64,000 nt of DNA from Nocardia sp. NBC_00403 (GTDB lineage: Bacteria > Actinomycetota > Actinomycetes > Mycobacteriales > Mycobacteriaceae), in NCBI RefSeq assembly GCF_036046055.1, contig NZ_CP107939.1, positions 8,432,001 through 8,496,000 of the forward strand, written 5' to 3'. The position numbers were made by a program, and so were the translations under genes. Each line of letters opens with the position of its first letter. Within the stretch, counting starts at the first letter, position 1. Under the pieces are notes generated by a model, which saw only the letters and a list, made by a program, of their open reading frames with translations, searched no databases and was not told the origin of the DNA. Of this stretch, positions 32,484 through 43,047 are shown in pieces.

Positions 32484-32933
32484 ATGATCGAAGCCGAAGT
32501 CACCGTGACTGTCGCCCCCGAGCGGGCGTTCGCGGCCCTCGCTGACGGCTGGCTGTATGCGAGCTGGGTAGTCGGCGCGTCGCATATTCGGGAAGTCGAT
32601 CCCGGCTGGCCCGCAGTCGGCACCCGTATTCACTACAGCCTCGGACTTTGGCCGCTGACCGTGCAGGATGTCACCGAGGTGCGCGCGGTAGACGCACCTC
32701 GGATGCTCGACCTGGAGGCGCGGCTGTGGCCGGTAGGCTCGGCGCGCATCCGCTTGGACCTGGACGAGGTCGCGCCGGATGTGACGCGAATCAGAATGAC
32801 CGAACACGCCATGAGCGGCCCCGGTCAGCTGCTGCCGAACGCCGTGCAGGGCCTGCTGCTCAAACCGCGCAACCAGGAGTCGCTGGCACGACTGTCCGAT
32901 CTCATCATCGGCAAGTCCCGCGCAGCGACCTGA
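32484..32933 (+). CDS. SRPBCC-family (START-like) protein
   Basis: A 149-residue protein with the polyketide-cyclase/dehydrase-like SRPBCC fold, a helix-grip pocket that binds hydrophobic ligands. It opens IEAEVTVTVAPERAFAALADGWLYASWVVG, the usual first strand and helix of the fold, and has GTRIHYSLGLWP and a long C-terminal helix (NAVQGLLLKPRNQESLARLSDLI). It is convergent with the phosphatase gene, seven bases from its end. The ligand and pathway are unknown. Confidence 0.8.
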   Translation: MIEAEVTVTVAPERAFAALADGWLYASWVVGASHIREVDPGWPAVGTRIHYSLGLWPLTVQDVTEVRAVDAPRMLDLEARLWPVGSARIRLDLDEVAPDVTRIRMTEHAMSGPGQLLPNAVQGLLLKPRNQESLARLSDLIIGKSRAAT

Positions 32934-32940
32934 CCGGACC

Positions 32941-33888
32941 TCAGACGATGGACAGCGCGATGCCGTCGAGGATGTCGTGCTCACTGACGATGAGTTCGGA
33001 AATGCCTGCACGCCGGGACAATTCGTCGGCGAGGACCTCGGTGATCACCGCGCCGCCGCCGATGACATCGACGCGGCCGGGATGCATGGGGCCGAGGGCG
33101 GCGCGCTGGTCGTGATTCATGGCGATCAGGCTGTCGCAGACCGCGTGGATCTGATCCGCGTTCAGGCGGGTCAGATGAACTCGCTCGGAGTCGTATTCGG
33201 GGAGATCCAGGGCGACGGCGGCGATGGTGGTCATGGTGCCCGCGACGCCGACCCACGTGTGCGCGCCTTCGACGGGAACGCGCGCGAAGGCCTCGGCTAG
33301 TCGCCGCGCGGCGAATTCCCTTGCGGCGCTGACCTGGTCGTCCGTCGGTGGGTTGCCCGGCAGACAGCGCTCGGTGATCCGGACACACCCGATGTCGGCC
33401 GAAAATGCGGCCTGCACACCGTCACTGTCGCCGAGCACGAGCTCGGTCGAGCCGCCGCCCAGGTCGACGACCACGAAAGGGCCACGCTCGCTGGACAATT
33501 CGCCGACCGCTCCGGTGAACGACAGCCGCGCCTCCTCGTCACCGGTGATCACCTCGGCCTCTGCGCCGGGCACCACGGTGCCGAGTTCGGCACGGGCCAT
33601 GTCGAAGAAGTCCTCCCGGTTGGAGGCATCGCGTGTGGCAGAGGTGGCGACCATCCGCACGCGGCTGACGCCGGCCTCGCGCATCAATGCCGCGTAGTCG
33701 GCCAGCGCGACCCTGGTTCGTTCGATGGCCTCGGGGGCCAGCGAGCCGGACGCGTCGACGCCCTGGCCGAGCCGGACGATGCGCATCTCACGATGCACGT
33801 CCGCGAGGCGACCGTCGCCGAGCACGTCGGCGATCAGTAGTCGGATCGAATTGGTGCCGCAGTCGACGGCTGCTACTCGGTCACTCAT
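32941..33888 (-). CDS. Ppx/GppA exopolyphosphatase-type phosphatase
   Basis: A 315-residue enzyme of the sugar-kinase/actin fold that cleaves terminal phosphate from polyphosphate or pppGpp. It has VAAVDCGTNSIRLLIADV at the N-terminus (phosphate 1 loop), EEARLSFTGA and VVDLGGGSTELVLGD (phosphate 2 loop) in the middle, and VIGGGAVI near the end. The length matches the short single-module actinobacterial forms (Rv1026 type), which lack the C-terminal HD part of E. coli Ppx. It is the last gene of the eno-ftsB-DUF501 operon, 61 bases after DUF501, as in mycobacteria. The preferred substrate is not decided by sequence. Confidence 0.9.
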   Translation of the reverse strand: MSDRVAAVDCGTNSIRLLIADVLGDGRLADVHREMRIVRLGQGVDASGSLAPEAIERTRVALADYAALMREAGVSRVRMVATSATRDASNREDFFDMARAELGTVVPGAEAEVITGDEEARLSFTGAVGELSSERGPFVVVDLGGGSTELVLGDSDGVQAAFSADIGCVRITERCLPGNPPTDDQVSAAREFAARRLAEAFARVPVEGAHTWVGVAGTMTTIAAVALDLPEYDSERVHLTRLNADQIHAVCDSLIAMNHDQRAALGPMHPGRVDVIGGGAVITEVLADELSRRAGISELIVSEHDILDGIALSIV

Positions 33889-33949
33889 GCTGTGCTCCGT
33901 CCACTTCCACCGCGAGGTCCACTCGCCGCGAGGTCCAATTCAGCGCCGA

Positions 33950-34480
33950 TCAGCGCTCGTCCGCCTGCGCCTCGGTCCGTTGGTATGTCGGCCAGTCGGC
34001 GGGAATCGCCGTGCCACGCAGACCATTGTCGGCCGCGAGAGCCACCGCCTCGTCGCCGAACGGATTGACCCCTGGCCCCTTCGCCAAGGCGTGCGCGATC
34101 AGCACATGCAGGCATTTGACCCGCTCCGGCATCCCGCCACCGGTGAAATCGGTGCCGAGGGACTCGATTTCGTTGCGCTCGGCCAGATAACTCTCGTGCG
34201 CGGCACGGTAGGCGGCGGCCAATTCCGGGTCGGCAGCGAGCCGGTCGGTCATCTCCCGCATCACACCCGCCGATTCCTGCCTGCTCGCCTCGGCGGTCAG
34301 CCTCGGGTCGGTCAGGTAATACAGCGTCGGGAAGGGCGTACCGTCGGGCAGCCGGGGCGCGGTCTTCACTACCGCGGGCAGTCCGTCCGGGGTGCGATAG
34401 GCGACGGCGAGCACACCGCGCGGTTCGCGGCCGAGCTGCTTGGCGATGATCTCGAGATCGCGGTCGGTCGGTTCGGTCAC
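33950..34480 (-). CDS. DUF501 family protein
   Basis: A 176-residue conserved actinobacterial protein of unknown function (Rv1025 type). It carries the family features GREPRGVLAVAYR, KTAPRLPDGTPFPTLYYLTDP, the E-A-S-R-Q-E-S-x-G-V-M-x-E-M stretch, and TDFTGGGMPERVKCLHVLIAHALAKG toward the end, with a conserved cysteine and histidine. The start GTG at 34480 has AAGGA upstream and overlaps the stop of ftsB in a GTGA quartet, so translation is coupled. It sits in the invariant eno-ftsB-DUF501-ppx order, which hints at a role in envelope or nucleotide metabolism, but no reaction is known to me. Confidence 0.9.
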   Translation of the reverse strand: MTEPTDRDLEIIAKQLGREPRGVLAVAYRTPDGLPAVVKTAPRLPDGTPFPTLYYLTDPRLTAEASRQESAGVMREMTDRLAADPELAAAYRAAHESYLAERNEIESLGTDFTGGGMPERVKCLHVLIAHALAKGPGVNPFGDEAVALAADNGLRGTAIPADWPTYQRTEAQADER

Positions 34481-35136
34481 CTGGGTCCTTCCGGTCCTGG
34501 CGGGGGCGGCGCGGCAGCCGGTGGGCCGGACGGTGTCGGCGCCACCGGATCGGCCGCGAGGGCCTGCGGTTGGGAGATGCTGCGCCACAGCTCGGTGTAC
34601 CAAGGGTCGGGCGCCTTGGATTTGGGCGCCGCGGCAGGCTGGGCAGGTGCTTCGATACCCGGCACCTGCACGATGTAGGGCGTTTCACCGGGCATCACCA
34701 GCCGCAGCCGATCCCTGGCCTCGGTCTTGACGTAGGCCGGATCCTGTTGCTGCGCACGGCGATCACGCAACCGGGCCAGATCGGCTTCCAGCTCGGTGCG
34801 TTGCTGCGCCAGATGCGCCGCCTCGGCCCGCTGCGTGAAATAGGTGCGCAGCGGCACCGCCAGAGTGAGTGCCAGTGCGCACACCACGATGGCGAGGACT
34901 ACCGCCTTGCCGGTGGACAGCCCGAGGATGGTGCGCTCATGCCGGTCGTCGTGTGCACCGGCCCGCGCTACGACCTTCTGTGGCGCTGCTTTATTGTCCG
35001 AGTCCGCCCGCTTGCGCGAAGTGCGCGCGGCGGCGGGTCGGGCAGTGGTGTCGGCAGGGCGCGGCCGGACGGCACGCGACGTGCGGCGGTTCCCGCGTCC
35101 GGCCGGACTGGTACCACGCGCACGTCGCTCCGTCAT
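34477..35136 (-). CDS. ftsB: FtsB/DivIC-like septum formation initiator
   Basis: A 219-residue divisome protein (Rv1024 type). The first 70 residues are Arg- and Pro-rich and cytoplasmic. A single membrane helix lies at about 77-95 (AVVLAIVVCALALTLAVPL), followed by a coiled coil at about 100-130 with Q/E/L heptads. The DivIC signature DPAYVKTEARDRLRLVMPGE comes at about 132-152, and a Pro-rich tail ends the protein. It pairs with FtsL and FtsQ at the septum. The ATG at 35136 follows GGGAG, 16 bases after the end of eno. The long basic N-terminus is typical of the mycolata compared with short FtsB elsewhere. Confidence 0.9.
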   Translation of the reverse strand: MTERRARGTSPAGRGNRRTSRAVRPRPADTTARPAAARTSRKRADSDNKAAPQKVVARAGAHDDRHERTILGLSTGKAVVLAIVVCALALTLAVPLRTYFTQRAEAAHLAQQRTELEADLARLRDRRAQQQDPAYVKTEARDRLRLVMPGETPYIVQVPGIEAPAQPAAAPKSKAPDPWYTELWRSISQPQALAADPVAPTPSGPPAAAPPPPGPEGPR

Positions 35137-35152
35137 ACTGCTCCCCTAGTGA

Positions 35153-36811
<1,659 letters not shown>

Positions 36812-37537
36812 TTATGCGCGGCGGCCGACGCTGTAGGCGGCGGCGCGGTCGCGAACTGTGAGGAGGTAGGTGTTGGACTGGTTGTAGGTGAGCAGCGCGC
36901 TTTGCCAACCGCGCTCAGAGGTCAGGTCGCCACCGCTGGCGCAGAGGTAGCGGGCGGCGGTGAGGGCGGCATCGTCGATGTTCTGCGGGTCGATCACGCC
37001 GTCGCCGTTGGCGTCGACACCCCAGCGTTTCCAGGTTTCGGGGATGAATTGCAGTGGGCCGAGTGCTCGGTCGTAGACCGGGTCACCGTCGAGCTTGCCG
37101 CCGTCGGTGTCACGCACGAGCGCGACGCCGGGGGACCCGTCCAGCGGGATGCCGATGATCGACGGGCGTACGGAGCCGTCAGCGCCGACCCCCGCACCCC
37201 GGTGGGTGCCGTGCTTGCTTTCCACACTCGCGATGCCCGCGAGGGTCGTCCACGCGATGCCGCAGTCCGGCCGCGATCGCGTCAGCACCGCCGCCGCATA
37301 CCCATACGCCTCCAAAGCGATCGACGGTATGCCGAGCCGGTCGGCCTGCTCGTCGGCCCAACCACGCAACTGCACTGCGGTCCGACCCGGCGCATCCAGA
37401 TCGATCACGGGCAACGCGGCACCGGGCCCGGGCGGAATACCCTCGGGAATCGGGGGCAGATTGCGTTCACCTCCACAACCGGCAAGTACAACGGCCACCA
37501 TCGCAACGGCCAGAACGCCGGTCATCCTCAGGAGCAT
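36812..37537 (-). CDS. LpqU-like lytic transglycosylase lipoprotein
   Basis: A secreted lipoprotein of about 241 residues that probably cleaves peptidoglycan glycan strands. The signal sequence ends with a lipobox LAGC at about residues 17-20. The catalytic domain reads AGIASVESKHGTH, where the second E is the expected acid, then GALGPLQFIPETWKRWG-like (here RALGPLQFIPETWKRWG), GVIDPQNIDDAALTAARYLC and ALLTYNQSNTYLLTV, the Slt/MltB-type motifs of Rv1022. It stands upstream of eno on the same strand, as in mycobacteria, separated by 372 bases. The start is not certain: ATG at 37537, 37525 or 37585 are possible, all giving a signal peptide. Confidence 0.85.
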   Translation of the reverse strand: MLLRMTGVLAVAMVAVVLAGCGGERNLPPIPEGIPPGPGAALPVIDLDAPGRTAVQLRGWADEQADRLGIPSIALEAYGYAAAVLTRSRPDCGIAWTTLAGIASVESKHGTHRGAGVGADGSVRPSIIGIPLDGSPGVALVRDTDGGKLDGDPVYDRALGPLQFIPETWKRWGVDANGDGVIDPQNIDDAALTAARYLCASGGDLTSERGWQSALLTYNQSNTYLLTVRDRAAAYSVGRRA

Positions 37538-37793
37538 CCCTCCATCATCCAGATCCGCCGAACCACTCCCGCGAAACCGGAGCACGACCAGTAGAGGAGG
37601 AGTTCTCGGATGGCGTTGTGGGTCGGGGAATTCGAGGATTGTGGGGGTGTTGCCGGATTCGACGATTCTGCCGTGGTCGAGGACACGCAGTGGGTGACTG
37701 CCAGGGGATGTCGTGGGATGAAGAGGGCGGTGTAGTCATCGAAGCGGATGACATAATCCCAGTGATGCATTCTCGCTATTTTTCGCGACTCGC

Positions 37794-37812
37794 TTAGGTA
37801 AGCCTTGCTTAA
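37794..37812 (+). promoter_or_regulatory. IdeR/DtxR-type iron box
   Basis: TTAGGTAAGCCTTGCTTAA matches the IdeR consensus TTAGGTTAGGCTAACCTAA at 14 of 19 positions and keeps the dyad (TTA-G-AAG / CTT-C-TAA). It is 78 bases upstream of the first gene of the operon at 37891-43029, the right place to repress it when iron is plentiful. Confidence 0.75.
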
Positions 37813-37890
37813 GGCGCCGAGAGGCGATAGCTTCGCACATCGAATCGTCCCAACCCGCTTTTCGACCCGATGCGAAGAAGGGAACCCCCG

Positions 37891-39102
37891 GTGAAAAGCG
37901 TTCTCGCCGAACGTAAGACGTTTCACCCGCAGGAGATCGAACAACGCGAGCTGCCCACCGCCGCCGGGCGTGCGGTCCGCGAGCTGGCGCAAGAGATATG
38001 CACCACACTGGACAGCCGCGCCGGTGGTGCTGCACACATGACGCACACGCTGACCGATCCCGAACTGCTCGCGCAGATCGACGGCCGCGTCGGCGAACTG
38101 CCTGCCGACGTGCGCACGACGATGCGCCCACCCGCCACCACCGCGGGCGCGACCATCGTCAGCAGACTGCCGCTGACCGACGAAGAATTCGGCCCGACCC
38201 CGCCCAGCTGGCACGACGCGGCACAGTGGAGCGGCGAAGCAGCCCGTCTCGCAAGCTCTTTCCAGCTCGACATCGTCATGCTGCTGCTGGCCAGGAGCGC
38301 GGGCGAACCATTCGGCTGGCACGGTCAGCAGGGTGGTCGCCTTGTCAACAACATCGTCCCGTCCCCCGGACACGAACACGAACAGTCGGGCGCGAGTAGC
38401 AAAACGCTACTCAGCCCACATACCGAAGACGCCTTCCACCCGCAGCGGGCCAACCTGCTGATGCTCGCATGCCTGCGCAATCCGGATCGGGTCGCCACCA
38501 CCGTCTCCTCGGTGCGCCGCACCGAACTCACCGCGGCGCAACGCACTCTACTCAGCACGCCCACGCTGCCGATCCTGCCCGACGTGTCCTACGGTTCCGG
38601 CCACGAGCGCTACCCGGTGACTCCGTTGCCCACTCTCTGGCACGCCGAATCCACCGGCGACACCACAGATCTGACGCTTCGATACGACCCGGCCTACACC
38701 CCGCTCGCCGATGCCGACGCCGAATTCCGCAGTGCCTACGCACACCTCACCGCGGAGCTGGAGCGCGTCTGCGTCACCGCGGCGCTCGCACCCGGTCAGC
38801 TGCTGCTGGTCGACAATGACGTCGCCGTGCACGGTCGGGTGCCGTTCACCGCGCGTTACGACGGCACCGATCGATGGCTCAAGCGGGTGAACGTCCACCT
38901 GCCCGAACGACGTCGCCGCGCCGCCGAGGCCGACGAGAATGGCTATGGGCAACAGATCGTCGCCCCGTTCCGCTCGGCTCGCACTGCCCCGCTCGCGACC
39001 GGCAGAGCAGTACCGATTCGAGCGGGTGCCGGCCGCGGCCCCGCCTCGGCCGGAGCAGAGCGGGACACAGCCGATGATCGAGGAACCGTTGAACACTCGT
39101 GA
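37891..39102 (+). CDS. Fe(II)/2-oxoglutarate-dependent oxygenase, VioC/AsnO-like
   Basis: A 403-residue non-haem iron oxygenase of the clavaminate-synthase-like superfamily, in the branch that hydroxylates free amino acids (arginine, asparagine and similar). HTEDAFHPQRANLLMLACLRN at about 177-197 supplies the metal H-x-E and is characteristic of this branch. The distal histidine is in DNDVAVHGRVPF (about 314), with arginines shortly after for 2-oxoglutarate. The GTG at 37891 has GAAGGGA upstream; ATG 37870 is an alternative. A 60-residue Arg/Ala tail is unusual. It is the first gene after the iron box, followed by two PLP enzymes and an exporter, so it probably hydroxylates an amino-acid building block of a siderophore; that role is inference. 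Confidence 0.75.
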   Translation: MKSVLAERKTFHPQEIEQRELPTAAGRAVRELAQEICTTLDSRAGGAAHMTHTLTDPELLAQIDGRVGELPADVRTTMRPPATTAGATIVSRLPLTDEEFGPTPPSWHDAAQWSGEAARLASSFQLDIVMLLLARSAGEPFGWHGQQGGRLVNNIVPSPGHEHEQSGASSKTLLSPHTEDAFHPQRANLLMLACLRNPDRVATTVSSVRRTELTAAQRTLLSTPTLPILPDVSYGSGHERYPVTPLPTLWHAESTGDTTDLTLRYDPAYTPLADADAEFRSAYAHLTAELERVCVTAALAPGQLLLVDNDVAVHGRVPFTARYDGTDRWLKRVNVHLPERRRRAAEADENGYGQQIVAPFRSARTAPLATGRAVPIRAGAGRGPASAGAERDTADDRGTVEHS

Positions 39103-40507
39103 CCGGAGCACACCTCCCGGTGCCGCCCGGCCGGGCACCGAGACCGCGCCGAACCGCGGGTTGCGCCAGATCCACGCGGCACCGATGCCCGCGCTCACCG
39201 ACGAATGGGAGCGGCGGGTATACGACGATCCGAATCTGCTCGGTGATATCGCCTTCGCGGTCGGCGGGCCGTTCCATCTCATGTATCCCCAGCGGGTCGG
39301 GCGGAATATCGAGCGATTCCATGCCGCGTTCGAGCAGGCGGGCGTCGACGGGGTCGTCTACTACGGAAAGAAGGCCAACAAGGCCGCCTGCGTCGGACGG
39401 GTCTGTGCGCAACAGGGTGCTGGTGTCGATGTCTCCAGCATCGGCGAGCTGACTTCCGCACTGGCACAGGGTGTTCGCGGGCACGAGTTGATGGTGACCG
39501 GCCCGGCCAAATCCGATGACCTGCTGTGGCTCGCGGTCCGGCGCGGCGCACTGATCGCGGTGGACAGCCTCGACGAACTCGACCGGCTCGCCACGCTCAC
39601 CACCGTGGCCGCACCTGCCGAGGTAGTACTTCGCGTGCTGCCCGCCATATCGACGAGCAGATTCGGGATGACCGGCGGCGAGCTGGGCCGGGCGCTGTCG
39701 CTCATCGGCTCCTCCGGCACCGTCGGCAACGAGTCGATCCGGTTGACGGGTTTCAGTTTCCACCTGTCGGGCTACGACGCCGTCGCGCGCGCGGAGCAGG
39801 CGCACGCGCTGATCGACCGGTGCCGGGACGCCCGGACGCTCGGCCATCCGGTGACGACCATCTCCATCGGCGGCGGATTCGGTGTCGACTATGTCCCGGC
39901 GTCGGCATGGGCCGAGTTCACCGCTGCCGCCGACCCGCGGTGGTTCCATGCGGGCAAGTCCTTCGGTTCGTACTACCCCTACCACTTCCCCGCCCCTGGC
40001 CCCGCCATGCTGACCACCATCCTGGACCACCACGGCTTGGCAGGACGCCTGCGCGACAACGGCATCCGCCTCGCCGTCGAACCGGGCCGTGCCCTGCTCG
40101 ACCACGCGGGCTGCACCGTCTTCCGGGTGCAGGGCAGCAAAACCCGCCACACGGACGGGCAGCCCTACCACCTGCTCACCGTCGACGGCAGCAGTCTGAG
40201 CCTGTCCGAGCAATGGTTCGACAGCGAATACCTTCCGGACCCGATGCTGTGGCCGCAGCAACCCGGTGGCACACCCACACCAACCTGTGTCGGCGCGGCG
40301 ACCTGCCTGGAATCCGACATGCTCAGCTGGCGGCGCATCCCACTGCCGCGGCCCGCGACGATCGGCGATCTGCTGATCTACCCGAATACCGCCGGCTACC
40401 AAATGGATTCGAACGAGTCGGCTTTTCACGAACTACCCATACCGCCGAAGGCGGTGTTGCACGAAGCACCCGGCGAACGGTTGCGCTGGACGCTCGACGC
40501 CGGATAA
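39074..40507 (+). CDS. PLP-dependent decarboxylase, Y4yA/SbnH-like (fold type III)
   Basis: A 477-residue enzyme of the ornithine/diaminopimelate decarboxylase fold (alanine-racemase-like barrel plus beta domain). The PLP lysine is in YYGKKANKAA (about residue 100). The glycine-rich phosphate loop is ISIGGGFGVDY, the EPGRALLD motif follows, and VGAATCLESDM near the end matches the C-x-E-S-D active-site cysteine segment. It likely decarboxylates an amino acid or a citryl-amino-acid intermediate, as SbnH does in staphyloferrin B. The start is uncertain: ATG 39074 overlaps the oxygenase by 29 bases, and TTG 39089 has GAGGA at a better distance. Y4yA-type genes accompany SbnA-like genes in other siderophore clusters, as here. 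Confidence 0.8.
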   Translation: MIEEPLNTRDRSTPPGAARPGTETAPNRGLRQIHAAPMPALTDEWERRVYDDPNLLGDIAFAVGGPFHLMYPQRVGRNIERFHAAFEQAGVDGVVYYGKKANKAACVGRVCAQQGAGVDVSSIGELTSALAQGVRGHELMVTGPAKSDDLLWLAVRRGALIAVDSLDELDRLATLTTVAAPAEVVLRVLPAISTSRFGMTGGELGRALSLIGSSGTVGNESIRLTGFSFHLSGYDAVARAEQAHALIDRCRDARTLGHPVTTISIGGGFGVDYVPASAWAEFTAAADPRWFHAGKSFGSYYPYHFPAPGPAMLTTILDHHGLAGRLRDNGIRLAVEPGRALLDHAGCTVFRVQGSKTRHTDGQPYHLLTVDGSSLSLSEQWFDSEYLPDPMLWPQQPGGTPTPTCVGAATCLESDMLSWRRIPLPRPATIGDLLIYPNTAGYQMDSNESAFHELPIPPKAVLHEAPGERLRWTLDAG

Positions 40508-40547
40508 CCGGAACCCATTCACCCTGGCCCGAACGATGGAGACACCC

Positions 40548-41582
40548 ATGCCGCTCATCACGCGCGTGACGGATCTGATCGGTCGCACCCCCCTGTTCGA
40601 ACTGGCGACCACTGCGACCGGCACCCGGCTGCTGCTCAAGCTCGAGCAGTTCAACCCGACAGGCGCGGCGAAGATCCGGATGGCGCGTGCGATGGTGCTC
40701 GATGCCGAGCGCAGAGGGTTGCTGACCGATGGCGGGCATATCATCGAATCCACATCCGGGAATACCGGACTCGGCCTTGCGGTAGTTGCTGCCGAACGTG
40801 GGTACCGCTTCACTGCCGTGGTCGATCATCACGCATGTAAGGACAAACTGCGCGCTATGCGGGCAATGGGAGCTGAATTGGTATTCGTCGCCGACGGGGA
40901 CGACGACAACCTGGCCACCTCGGCACGAGAGGACCTCGCCGAGGCAATGGCCGCCGGACTTTCCGACGCGTATTTCACCGAGCAGCACAACAACGACGCC
41001 AACGCGGTCGGCTACTACGCGGTGGCCGAGGAATTGCTGAGGGACGTGGCGCGGGTCGACATCCTGCTGTCTGCGGTGGGCACCGGCGGTTCACTGTTCG
41101 GCACCGCGACCCGGCTGCGCCAGCTCGGCTGCACGCCGCGGGTGATCGGTGTCGAGCCGGTCGGTTCCATCGCCTTCGGCGGCCCCGGCGGGCCGTACTG
41201 GCAGTCGGGCACCGGCACGCCGCCCGGCGCGAGCATCGGCACCGCCGTCGACTACTCCCTGCTCGATGAGGGTGTGAAGGTGTCCGATACCGCGGCTTTC
41301 GCTACCGCCCGCGCGATCGCGGCCAAGCTCGGCCTGATGATCGGCGGCTCCGCGGGCGGCTCCGTGCACGCCGCGCTCACCAGGCTGGCGGAATTCCCGC
41401 CCGGCTCGACCGTGGTCACCATTGTCTGTGACGGTGGCGAAAAGTACCTGGACACCGTTTTCGACGACGACTGGATGAACGACCGCGACCTGCTCGACGC
41501 CGCCACCGAACGCGAGGTCTGGGAGATGCTGGACCGTTACTCCCCCACCGCCCGACGCGCCCAGCTTGTGGAGGCGCGATGA
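40548..41582 (+). CDS. SbnA/cysteine-synthase-like PLP synthase
   Basis: A 344-residue fold-type II PLP enzyme. The lysine is in NPTGAAKIRMA (residue 42), the substrate loop is ESTSGNTGLGLA (about 68-79), and the phosphate-binding loop is AVGTGGS. The family includes cysteine synthase and SbnA, which joins O-phosphoserine and glutamate on the way to diaminopropionate. The G-A-A-K-I-R sequence differs from the G-S-x-K-D-R of true cysteine synthases, which together with the neighbours favours a specialised synthase. The ATG at 40548 has GGAGA upstream; ATG 40536 does not. It lies 40 bases after the decarboxylase. No SbnB-type dehydrogenase is next to it, so diaminopropionate production is not proven. 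Confidence 0.8.
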   Translation: MPLITRVTDLIGRTPLFELATTATGTRLLLKLEQFNPTGAAKIRMARAMVLDAERRGLLTDGGHIIESTSGNTGLGLAVVAAERGYRFTAVVDHHACKDKLRAMRAMGAELVFVADGDDDNLATSAREDLAEAMAAGLSDAYFTEQHNNDANAVGYYAVAEELLRDVARVDILLSAVGTGGSLFGTATRLRQLGCTPRVIGVEPVGSIAFGGPGGPYWQSGTGTPPGASIGTAVDYSLLDEGVKVSDTAAFATARAIAAKLGLMIGGSAGGSVHAALTRLAEFPPGSTVVTIVCDGGEKYLDTVFDDDWMNDRDLLDAATEREVWEMLDRYSPTARRAQLVEAR

Positions 41583-41629
41583 ACACTCTTTCCCTGCCGA
41601 GCGCGTCGCCGGCGGAGGCACCGCGGTGA
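41579..41629 (+). CDS. Possible 16-residue coupling peptide
   Basis: A tiny frame, MNTLSLPSASPAEAPR. Its ATG overlaps the synthase stop (ATGA) and its stop overlaps the exporter GTG (GTGA), and GGAGG lies four bases before its ATG. It may only pass ribosomes from one gene to the next. No conserved function can be claimed. Confidence 0.35.
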   Translation: MNTLSLPSASPAEAPR

Positions 41630-43029
41630 ATCTCTCGAGCTACCGGGCCGACAGTCGGCGGCTGACCGCGGTGGCGACGCCGATCGCGTTGACGCAGTTG
41701 GCTCAGATTGCGGTGTCCACCACCAACATCGTGCTGATGGGGACGCTCGGTGTGCGTGAGGTCGCGGCAGGTGGCCTCGCGATCGTGCTGTTCAACCAGA
41801 TTCGCACCATGTGCGTCGGGCTGATCACCGCGACCGGCAATCAGATCGCGAGCGCGGTGAGCGCGGCGGGCAAGCGCGGCGATTCAGCCGACCGCGAGGT
41901 CCGTGCGGTAGTACGGTCCAGCTTCCTGATCGCGACCGTGGCCGGGATCCTCGGTGGCGCAGTGCTGATCGGCCTCGGCTGGGCATTGCGGTGGCTGGGC
42001 CAGGACGCGGCAGTGCTCGCCGATGCACGACCGCTGATGGTCGCGCTCGCGCCGGGCCTACTGCCGTGCTTGTGGTTCCAGGTATTGCGCCAATACACCG
42101 TCGGCATGCAGCGCCCGCAGGCGCTGCTGCTGGTGACCCTCGGCTCCGTCGCACTGAATCTCGTACTGGCGCTTGCCTTCATCCACGGCTGGGCCGGGCT
42201 ACCCGCGCTCGGTCTCACAGGCATCGGCATCGCAACCTCGCTGGTCTTCCTGATCACTTTCGGCGTCTTCTGGGCGATGGTGGACCACGACGCGGAACTC
42301 GGCGCCACCCTGGCGATCCGGCCGTGGCCGGTGCACCGGGCGACGATCACCTCCGAGCTGAAACTGGGCACGCCGATCGCGCTGACCTACGGCTCGGAAG
42401 CGGGCATGTTCTCGGTGCTCGCGCTGGTGATGGGCAGTATCGGCCCGGCCGCGCTCGCGGCGCACAATGTCGTCTACCAGATCATCTACATCGTGTTCCA
42501 GGTCGCGATCGGCCTGTCGCACGGTGCATCGATCCTGGTCAGCCATGCGGTCGCGCGCGAGGAATACAGCCATGCCCGCGCGCTGGCCTGGCTGGCGCTG
42601 CGCCATGTCGCCGTGGTCGCCGCGGTGACCGGCTCGGTCTACATCGTGGCGCCGAATGTGGTGCTTCGCCTGTTCCTCGAACCGGGCGACACCGCGACCA
42701 TCGAGCTGGCCCACACCCTGCTGCTGATCGGCATCGTGCTCCAGTTCTTCGACGCCGCACAGAACATCGGCACCGGACTGCTGCGCGGCCTGAAGGAAAC
42801 CAACGCGGGCTTCCGGCTCTCCCTGGTCGGTTACTGGCTGGTCGGCCTGCCGACCGCGCTGCTGCTGGCCTTCCCGGTCGGCCTTGGCGCCGTGGGCGTG
42901 TGGTGGGGGCTCACCGCGGGCCTGGCCACCACCGCCGCGCTCATGTTGCGTCGCTACTTCACGCTGCTCGACGCCAAGGAACACCCACACCCGCGCCTGG
43001 TGCCGGAGAGTCTGCCCAGCCCGGGCTGA
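41626..43029 (+). CDS. MATE-family efflux transporter
   Basis: A 467-residue multidrug-and-toxin-extrusion type transporter with about 12 membrane helices in two similar halves. It opens LTAVATPIALTQLAQIAVSTTNIVLMGTLGVREVAAGGLA, the family's first helices with the conserved P, and has GTPIALTYGSEAGMFSVLAL as the start of the second half. The GTG at 41626 has GGAGG seven bases upstream; the longer frame from 41566 is not needed. It ends the iron-box operon and is its obvious candidate for export of the product, a role taken by MATE or MFS pumps in other siderophore operons. The transported molecule is inferred from context only. Confidence 0.88.
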   Translation: MNLSSYRADSRRLTAVATPIALTQLAQIAVSTTNIVLMGTLGVREVAAGGLAIVLFNQIRTMCVGLITATGNQIASAVSAAGKRGDSADREVRAVVRSSFLIATVAGILGGAVLIGLGWALRWLGQDAAVLADARPLMVALAPGLLPCLWFQVLRQYTVGMQRPQALLLVTLGSVALNLVLALAFIHGWAGLPALGLTGIGIATSLVFLITFGVFWAMVDHDAELGATLAIRPWPVHRATITSELKLGTPIALTYGSEAGMFSVLALVMGSIGPAALAAHNVVYQIIYIVFQVAIGLSHGASILVSHAVAREEYSHARALAWLALRHVAVVAAVTGSVYIVAPNVVLRLFLEPGDTATIELAHTLLLIGIVLQFFDAAQNIGTGLLRGLKETNAGFRLSLVGYWLVGLPTALLLAFPVGLGAVGVWWGLTAGLATTAALMLRRYFTLLDAKEHPHPRLVPESLPSPG

Positions 43030-43047
43030 GTCCCGCCGGCAGCCTGG

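Noticed and set aside
36812..37585. Longer start (37585) for the lytic transglycosylase
   Set aside because: It would place 16 extra residues before a complete lipoprotein signal; starts at 37537 or 37525 put the lipobox at the usual distance.
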